Shown piece by piece: positions 51,201 through 60,200 of a DNA stretch of 64,000 nucleotides. The DNA comes from Holacanthus passer (lineage: Eukaryota; Chordata; Actinopteri; Pomacanthidae): NCBI GenBank assembly GCA_025331565.1, contig JAFREQ010000152.1, positions 744,001 through 808,000 on the forward strand. The letters are read 5' to 3'. The notes beneath the pieces are model-generated. The model ran no database searches. It saw nothing but the letters and a program-made list of their open reading frames with translations, and had not been told where the DNA came from. How positions within the stretch are numbered: position 1 is the first letter of the stretch; every line of letters starts with the position of its first letter. The translations under genes were made by a program, and so were the position numbers.

Positions 51201-54200
51201 GAGAAACATGACCTATATTTTACTGTGCATTTGCTTTTTCGCCTGGAGTGCAAAGGAAGCTTTCTTTCAACTCATTACAGTAAAACTTTAGCTAAAAAAA
51301 CAAGTTCAGTCACAAACAAAAGCCCACATAAGTTGGTTTATGATGCTTTAGCGTTGACACCACATTGTGCAAACTGTATTGAGTACAGAGCACAATATCA
51401 GTGGAGCAGTGGAGGAAGAAGTCAATTAATGAGCAGTGAATTGATCGAGGCTTTGTGCTGCTTCACATTCTTACTCTCACCGTCCCTTTGTGTTAGAATG
51501 ATGAGTGTTTATGACAGGATCAATGGATGTGTTTGAAATACTCCATCCACTATTATCAGCTTGCATGGTAGTGAAACACCGTCTGCATCTAATCAGTAAT
51601 CTGGAATAGATGATTTACTACATGTTAGATATTAATGAGAGCCTATTTATTTGTTTTACTATTATTAAAGATAAGGCAAGACATGCCTTTATTTGCCCCA
51701 CAGTGGGGAAAAAATACATGATATGTACACAGACAGACACATATACAAATATACAGACACTTCCACCTATATTAACTCAAATGTACGTGACTTCAAAATA
51801 AAAGCGTGTGCAGGAGAAGTAGAAAGCTGTAGGCATATACGAAGACCTCACCTAAATATTTAAGGCCAGATAAAAAGGATTTCATAATGACTTGCTAACA
51901 TATTAACACATTGCTTATAAACATTGTAAGGCTATATGATATTGATATATTTCACCAAATACATCTATTGATAATCTGCCAATATAATATGTATAATGTA
52001 TTTACAATAAATATGTTTTGGCTTTTGTTGTAATTTTACTCTATTCAGAAAACCTTTCACACCAGAAAAAAAAACAATTTTTAAGCTCATTTATTATATT
52101 ACAATAATGAAAATCCCAAAGCAAATCTCCTTTAATATCTCTGAAACACAGTGGAGGGACTTTTCCAGAGTCACTGAAGTTCTTTACCCTGTTTTATGTA
52201 AATATTCAGTGTTTATATTTCACTATATATCTCGCCAGTGGGAAAGCTGACAGAGAGAATACAGGCAGCATGAGAGAGAAGTTGGAAGTTAAGACGGCTC
52301 TGTTTTCCTTCCCGCTGCCATGGCACACTGATGTCATCTTAATGCCAACCATACCACCGTTCCCCCTGTCTGGAGAGAGTGTGGGCTCTCCAAACAGAGC
52401 AACAAACAGCCTCTCGAGCTCCAGCATTACAGCGGGATTAGTGTTTTAAGACGCCCGGGCTATATTTGAAAGAAGCTGGATACAAAACAAGAGAGAATTA
52501 CTAGTTTGTGGAAAGATGTTTGGTGACGTAGAGGAGAGGAAGAGTTTGGAAATACCCAGAGCTATGGAAGCTGCTACAGTGACCTATCACATTTGTGCCT
52601 ATGTGTCCTGTTTGCTCACTCGATCATGTCTGTTTTCTCTCTCTGTTAGTGCCCACCATGCCGCAGTTTGACCCGGGTCTTGGTGGAATCGTATCGAACC
52701 GTCAAAGAGTCGGGCCAGAAGTTTGAGATCGTGTTCGTCAGCGCTGACAGGTACGACTGACACGCGTCTGTCTCTGTCTGTCAGAGACATAAATAATCAG
52801 TCTCCTCTCCTCAGCTGTTAATTGAGACCACCAAAATCACTATCTGTTGTGTTCATGTTCATGTTCATTGCTGCTTTCTAACCACCTCCAGGTCGGAGGA
52901 GTCCTTTAAGCAGTACTTCAGCGAGATGCCGTGGTTGGCGGTGCCATATCCGGATGAGGCTCGGCGATCGCGACTCAACAGACTCTATGGGATACAAGGT
53001 ATTTTACAACCTCTTCCTCCTTCAGATCTTCAAGCTGAGAGATTTTTTTATAGCTCAGCTCAGTTATGTCACATGCTGGCACGATGGCTGACAGCTCTCT
53101 GCGCTGGGCAGGCAAACAGCAACACAGATTGCCCCGCAGCCTGAGGAATGTGGGCCGGTTATCAAGATTACTGTCTTGTAATCACGGAAGTGCTGCGTCT
53201 CTCCCTCTGCGCCTCGCTCTCTGCTCCTGATTCCCTCCTCTGTGTGTGTGCAGGGGACTGTGGATGAAGTTAGCAAGAGCTGGCTCTCTCTCTCAGCCTC
53301 TCCTGCAAAGAATGTGAGGTATGCATGGAGTCAACGCTGCCCCCCTCCCGCCCTCAAAGCCCATGCAGTTCATGATGGGCCCCCCCCCCACCACTGTTGA
53401 CTTCAGCCCACATGCGCAGACAGGAACACACTCACACACATTGTTTGCCCCTGGATGGTGTCTGTTTCTGATAAGGCCGTTAATAAGGCCAGGAGATTTT
53501 AATCAGACAGATGGTCGGAGCCAGTGACGTGAAAAGAAGTAAGGAGCATCAGGAGTGAAAACAAATAGAGTTACTGGAGAGGCAAAGTTGTCCAGAAAGG
53601 CCTCAAACATCCTCTCAACAAAGAAAATCTCAGTGGGAGATGGAACAGGCTGCGTCATCAGGCAATAATTAACAAGAGTGACCCGAACTACCTCCCACAC
53701 TCTTGCCCATTTCCTGCCTTCCTCTCTTTGTCTTCCTCTCACACCATCTTCACCTCCCTTTTTTTTCCCCCAGGTATTCCCACGCTGATCCTCCTGGACG
53801 CCGAAGGTCACATGATCACGCGACAGGGCCGTGTGGAGGTGCTGAACGACCCGGAGTGCCGGCTCTTTCCTTGGCACCCTCGACCCGTGCTGGAGCTCAG
53901 CGAGTCCAACGCCGTGCAGCTCCACGAGGGGCCCTGCCTCGTCCTGTTTGTGGGTGAGCGGACCAGCATTTATGGTGCAGCCACTGCAGCTCCACATGGG
54001 GCTCTGCCTGGAGCGCCGTGTGCATGAAGTGGCATTTATGTGGAGCATATTGAATGTCAGAAAATTCTTTCAGTGCTAAAAGGTCCAAAGGTCTGTGAGA
54101 GGTGTTCTAGTATTTATCTATTTATATGCTAATAGAGGAGGTGCAAAGAAGCAAATGCTGGAGGTTTGTGAACAGCATGGGAAAATGATTTGGACAGGAA

Positions 54201-57200
54201 TTGGACAGTTTTAGTTTTAGATTTAGTTGAACATGATAACAAAAAAAGGTATTAGGGCACCAAAAAGTGAGTGGTGACCCTCAAAAATTTAGACCGTCTG
54301 TGCATCTTTTGAGGTCAAACTGGATTAAAAAAGAAGACATAGACCATCTGCAGTTCCTTTCATGTGCTCACATATCTGTCCACCAGTCATCTCTCCTTCC
54401 TCGCCTCCCACTTCACTCATCTGTGCATTTTTCCTCTCCCAGGTGTCTTATTTTCCATCCCTTTAACATCTTTCTGTATCTCTCTCCTGGTTCCTTCAGA
54501 CGCTGAGGAGGAAGGTGAATTGGAGCCAGCGAAGGAGCTGATTCAGCCAATAGCCGAGAAGCTCATGGCCAAGTACAAAGCCAAGGAGGAGGAGACGCCG
54601 CTGCTGTTCTTTGTGGCTGGAGAGGTGAGATAAGCCACTCAAGACAGAGTAAAAATGCCGTTTCACACAGACTTACATGGCTGAAGCTGAGTCTGTTCTT
54701 TTATGACGTACAGTAACTCATCTGTGATTGTTGTGCTGAAGTGCTTTAGTCATCACATCCAATATAGAGCCTGACTAAATGGATTTTTGAGGATGATACT
54801 GATTTATTATTATTATTATTAGTAGTAGTAGTAGTATTTTGGAGTTAAAAAATGTTATCTATCAGTCAATATTAAACACGTAACATAAACAATATTTTCT
54901 GATTATGATCCCTTAGTTTTGGTTTATGACCAAAACATGTACAAAGCAGGGACACATAACAGTTTAAAATTAAACTTCTCAGTGCTCTCTGATGCACACT
55001 TCATTTGAATTTGTGTTTCTTGACACCTGGTCAATGTAAATACAATATTGATTCTCCTTTTAGCTCTTTTTTTGGTCTCCACCAACTCCTGAGGAATATA
55101 TCAAGTTCTTTAGCTGATAAATGCTCCACTATGCTCACTATGCTTTCTGTCTGCTTCCTGGTCCTGGACAGATAGTGTACAGTGGGTTTTTACAGCTTTC
55201 TTGTTGCTGAAAATTGGAGTGAAGACAGTGAACAAAACTGTAAAATCTCAGGCTCGAAAAACAAAACAATAAGATAAAGATGCCTCAATATTCTGCAGAA
55301 CTGAGTTGACCTGCAGAGTTGGGTGATAATTTTCAGCGGGATTGTCACGATGAGGGACCCCTTTCAAATTGCAGTCGTGTGATCTGTTGTAGATATGAAA
55401 GTATTGATTACAGCCATTTTTAAATTTGGTTATTAAAGAATCATGATGTGTACTGACAATTAACAGCTGAAAAATACAGAAACTTTAATTGAAATATTGT
55501 TTCCAACAAATCAGCAACATTTAAAAAAAAAGACCTCAAAAATATGTCATGCATTTCTGTATTGACATTTCTTATCAGCCTACATGTAGTACACCAATAC
55601 AAATATAGATGTAATAAGCTAATATTGGCCAATATTTATCACTTATTACTACAAGTCCCTGGTTTGTATCTGCATCCAGCACCTTGGTTATTGTTGAAAT
55701 GCAGCATTAGAGGCCCCTCTTTGAGCCTCTCGAATCCCATCCATGACCCAGAATTCAACTGGTGTCCTTATCGTGATTGGTCGACCCAGAGCGCGCCAGC
55801 AGACTTTCTCTCCTCCCTCAGACTGCGTCCAAATTATCCCTCCATCTCCTTCTTTATCTCCTCCCACGTCTTCCCGGTGTGGGACGGACCCTGGAGTTTT
55901 CCTAACTCTTGTTATCTCATGTTGTTCTTTGTCGACCTTTCCAGAGCTGGTGGAGTTAGCAGCAGCACCAGCAGCAGCAGCAGACATAATTACCAGATTA
56001 GCTACCTCTCACCAGTCGCCCTGCTCTCTGCCCTCCAGCTCCCCTTCCTCCCAGTTCCCTCTGCCCAGCAGTCTGGGAGGACTGCGCTGGTTTCTCGTGT
56101 CACACGTCAAGGCCGGGCTCAGGTTTCGGCCGTGGGGCTCACACATGTTCTAACTATCTGACCCTGTGTCAGTCCAAGGCCGCTCCACCCTGCTGTCAGC
56201 CTTGAAATGTCACTGACATACGTACACAGAACGGGAAAAGCTTAGGTTTTGTGTTTCGTGTTCATTGTCAGTGTGCCAATATTTATTTGACCTAACACAA
56301 AGAGACACTGTTGCGCTGGAGCTCGTAGCGATCCAGAAGTGTCTTGTGTTATAGCTCCAGTCCAAGTTTGCTTTGTTTCCCTCGTGGCACACATGCAAAG
56401 GCAGATATTTTTACATCCATGTAGCGCAGGTATAATTTCCTGGCTCTTGTTCAACCGGCTATGAAATCACCGGGTTTCATTTCCAGATCGGGTTCACGGT
56501 CAGATATCACTTCCCGTTTCAGGCTCTGGGCTCAGACTCCTGCACGTTGGCCCGGGTGAGCCCTGGTAGTCGCACGCTCCTTGCCAGGCCAGCTGCTGGG
56601 TTTTCTGTGTCCATGAGACAGCAGTATTTTGGCAGCCTCTCAGGGGGAGGCTGAGCAGACCAGGCTGAGCAGAATGACACAGGATCTTGTTACCCCGCTG
56701 AAAAAACCATACGCCACAGAGTCATATACTGACTTATAAATGCAGAATGAAAGATCTTTTGTTCTTTCATTTCTGCTGTGAAATGGTTGTTGCATGCAGA
56801 ATGAACTCCAGTGGTATTATCCAGTCCCATAAGAATTTAATTGATTTTTGTGGCAAGCAGCGGTTCCTGTCCTCTGTGATTCTGCTCTTCAACTCTTTGT
56901 TTTACTGTGTTTGATTTTGTCTGGAAAGCTCGATAAATATTATATTTTTAGCATTGTTAGCAGGGTGGCTCTGGGGATGTTGGTCTGTCTTTTGGTCGCT
57001 CAGTTGGTCCAAACTGAAATATTTCAACTATTAAATGGATGCCATGAAATGTTTGCATGCTCATGGTCCCCAGAGGATGATGCCCCCTGTCTTGTGAGGT
57101 TCACGTTTGTGTTTTTGAGTGAAATATTGACTATTGGATGGATTGCTATGACATTTGGTACACACATTCAAGGTGCCCAGTGAATGAATCCTAATGACTT

Positions 57201-60200
57201 AAGTAACTGAAAATTAGTCAGCATAACCAAATGTGAAAGTATTTCTCAGTTGCATTGCTATCTACTACATTACAGTAATTTGAGTATTTTTGGGTTTTGG
57301 ACTGTTAAAACATTTGCAAGACATCTGATGATGCCACCTTGGCTTCTAGGATATTTTGATAGGCTTTTTTTTTCAGATGTTCTGTAGACCAAATGATTAA
57401 TTGATTAATCAATCACCCTGGAAATAATCAGTAGATTATTCAATAATGAAAATAATTGTTGAATAGAATTTGTATGAAATGTGCCATAGACATTTATGTC
57501 CTCCTCAGGATGAATTGTTATGACTTGGTGATCCAGTAATGTGTTAACTAGCGCCATCATCAGGTCAAAAAATTTGTGTTTTTTTTAACTTCATTTTTTA
57601 AACTCAGACTGATGGTTTTATACCTCATGTAACTCAAAAGATGTTCTTCAGTTGTCAGCCCACATTTGCGCCCACCAGGCGACAATGATATCACTTTCAA
57701 CGACATAAACCAATGAGCAGCTGCTGCTGAGAATATCCAAAATTTCACAATGATGGCTTTTCTTGAAGACATCAAAGCTGGCCAAAGAGATGGACGCAGC
57801 CGCGGCCAGCGGGGGGGGTTTGTTATCATTCTCACAGTTAAGGCCTTATCAGATGGTCATCGTCTGTGAAATGCCACAGTGCATCAATAATCAGAATAAG
57901 CCTGACATGGCCCAGCAGGTTCCACGCGGTAAACACACGCTGAGCCTTATCACAGCTGTGAGTGCAGGCTACAGCAGAGAGGCCCTTTGTCTGTTTTGTT
58001 CTGAGCTGAGCTGCAGAGGGCGGGGGGCCTCTGGAATGGCTGCACCTCACTAGAAGCAGTTTACACAAGCAGAGCAGCCAAACAAAAGAAGATGCATGAC
58101 TTCCTACGGGGGCGAAGACTGATGCAGAGATTACATCTTCTCATATCAGAGAGGCTGGAAAGGCCACGGTGACAGATTGTGGAATTTCTGTCTCGTGTGC
58201 CCGTATGATCTATAATCTACGTTTAGTATGGCTGCAAGAGAGCATGCAAGATGTGCCTTTTATTTGTAGTGGGAGAATGGAGCAGTATTTCACTCGTAAC
58301 AACACTGTCCTTATGACAGCTTACATCTGTGAGCATTAAGTGGTCAATGTATGGTGATTTGCAGCGTAATAAAATGGGCTCCGTTCAGAGGAAGTTAGCT
58401 GCCTACAACCAAATACCACACTGCAACTCATCTGTTCCATCTGTTAACAGTTTTGCAAAGTAGAGGTCACAGACTTCATCATACTTATCCTTTTTAGGTA
58501 GCAGCACAGCCAAGCTATTCAATGAGAAGTCTGAGAACCGATTGTGTGGTTTGATCCATTTTGCAAGAATAGCTGTGGATTTCCTGATAACAGGGAAGAC
58601 ACAACAAAGAGGAGTGAAAGGAGAGGATGTCTGAACACTGTATGTAACAGGAAATCCATCCAGAGTCGCTTTATCTTTGACAAAACTCACATTGACACAT
58701 AAATCAGTAACAGTATTAACATCAGAGGCGCTGCCTCTGTGAGACGTCCAACTCTTTGTTGCAGTGCCACCCTCTGGCCTTTTCTTGTTAGTTCTGCATT
58801 TTCAACCTAATCTTTTCCATATGAAACTGATCTTTAATCTCTGCGAGTCTCCCTCCGAGCCAGCAAACTAAGCTGAGGGGAAATCAGGTCATGCTGTCAT
58901 GAGGAAAGGAGAATGCCTTAAATGATGGTGGCTGTACACATCTAACTAGTGAACTGTGTGACCTTCCAAAGTATAACACATGAAATCCATTTGGCTTAGA
59001 GAAAATATGAACAGAATAATGGATCTCTGTCGAGGCAGGAATGCCGATTTCCAGAAGCAACTCCCGACTGGAACGAAAGTTGAATTGCGAAAGGGTGTGA
59101 TTTCTTATTCAGTCTCAATAATTAATGGCCCTTTCAAGCTTGTTTGAAAGTTCCTGCCTGCCTGCTCATTTCTGTTACCTGTGGCTACAGGGATTGTAAT
59201 CCTGATTTGTTAAAGGGTGAAAGGTGACATCAAGCCTCAGGCAGAACATGAGTACAGTCCTTTTCATAACAACTGCAAACAAATATAACTGGGATCCCCA
59301 CAAAACCCGGCAGCAATCTATTTGTAACACATTCCTTCACAACTCTGAGCTGCTCTCTCTTCTGCCCACGTGTGCTTTTCAAATACTGACATGAGTGCGA
59401 TTTTGAATAAGGAGGGATGTTGTTGGACCCCCACCTGGTTCCTTCCTGTCTTTCCACACAGCGGGATGCATGACTAAGCTCCAGCTCTCTGGTCTCTCTG
59501 GGCAGGCTGCCTGCAGGAAGACGGCAGAGAGTTTCATATTCTCTTTCAAGAAGTGTGAATTAATAAAGATTGTGCCAGGCAGTTCTGAATTTTATGGGGT
59601 AATCTTAATGTAGCACAGTTCAAGTAATGGGTGCTGTCCTACTTTCATTTGCCAAAAGCAAGTCTGAACTGATGAGCAGCAGAGAAATGGGTAATTTACA
59701 GTCTAATTTCTTTCCTGGAACATATCCAGTTCTTGACTTGCATGTGTGTCAAAGTCGTTCAAATGCCATGTGAGCAAAGGACAGATTATGAGACAAGTCG
59801 ACCCCACACAACCAACAAAACTGAGTCACTCACAATCCTGTTGCGTCTCTTTCAGCCAATTTTGCAGCCATTTCAGATGACATTGCTGCAGCTGAAGTTC
59901 AGTAGTTGGTTCATGCGCAACCAGGGGTTCCCACGCTTTTTTTTTTCTTGCAACCCCTTTAAACAAAGCTATGTCTACTTGATACCCCTTCTCAGTTTGC
60001 ATATGTGAGTAGGTTGTGGCCAGTTAAACCAAACTTAGATTTTATTTGAGTCATTTAAAGAAGCCAAACTAAGTGTTGTCCAATGCACACTTCATCAACG
60101 GGTGTAAGAAAATGAAATCATGCAAAAGAAAATGTTTAATGTTCAATAAATGTTCAAAGATTTTTCAGGAAATACAGAACTCACAGTGTTCAGGAATTCA

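Noticed and set aside
53503..54048. 181-aa minus-strand frame opposite nxn exon 6
   Set aside because: Antisense shadow of a GC-rich conserved exon.
55544..56161. 205-aa plus-strand open frame in nxn intron 7
   Set aside because: Serine-rich, crosses the CAG tract, overlaps another long frame in a second phase; no homologue recognised.
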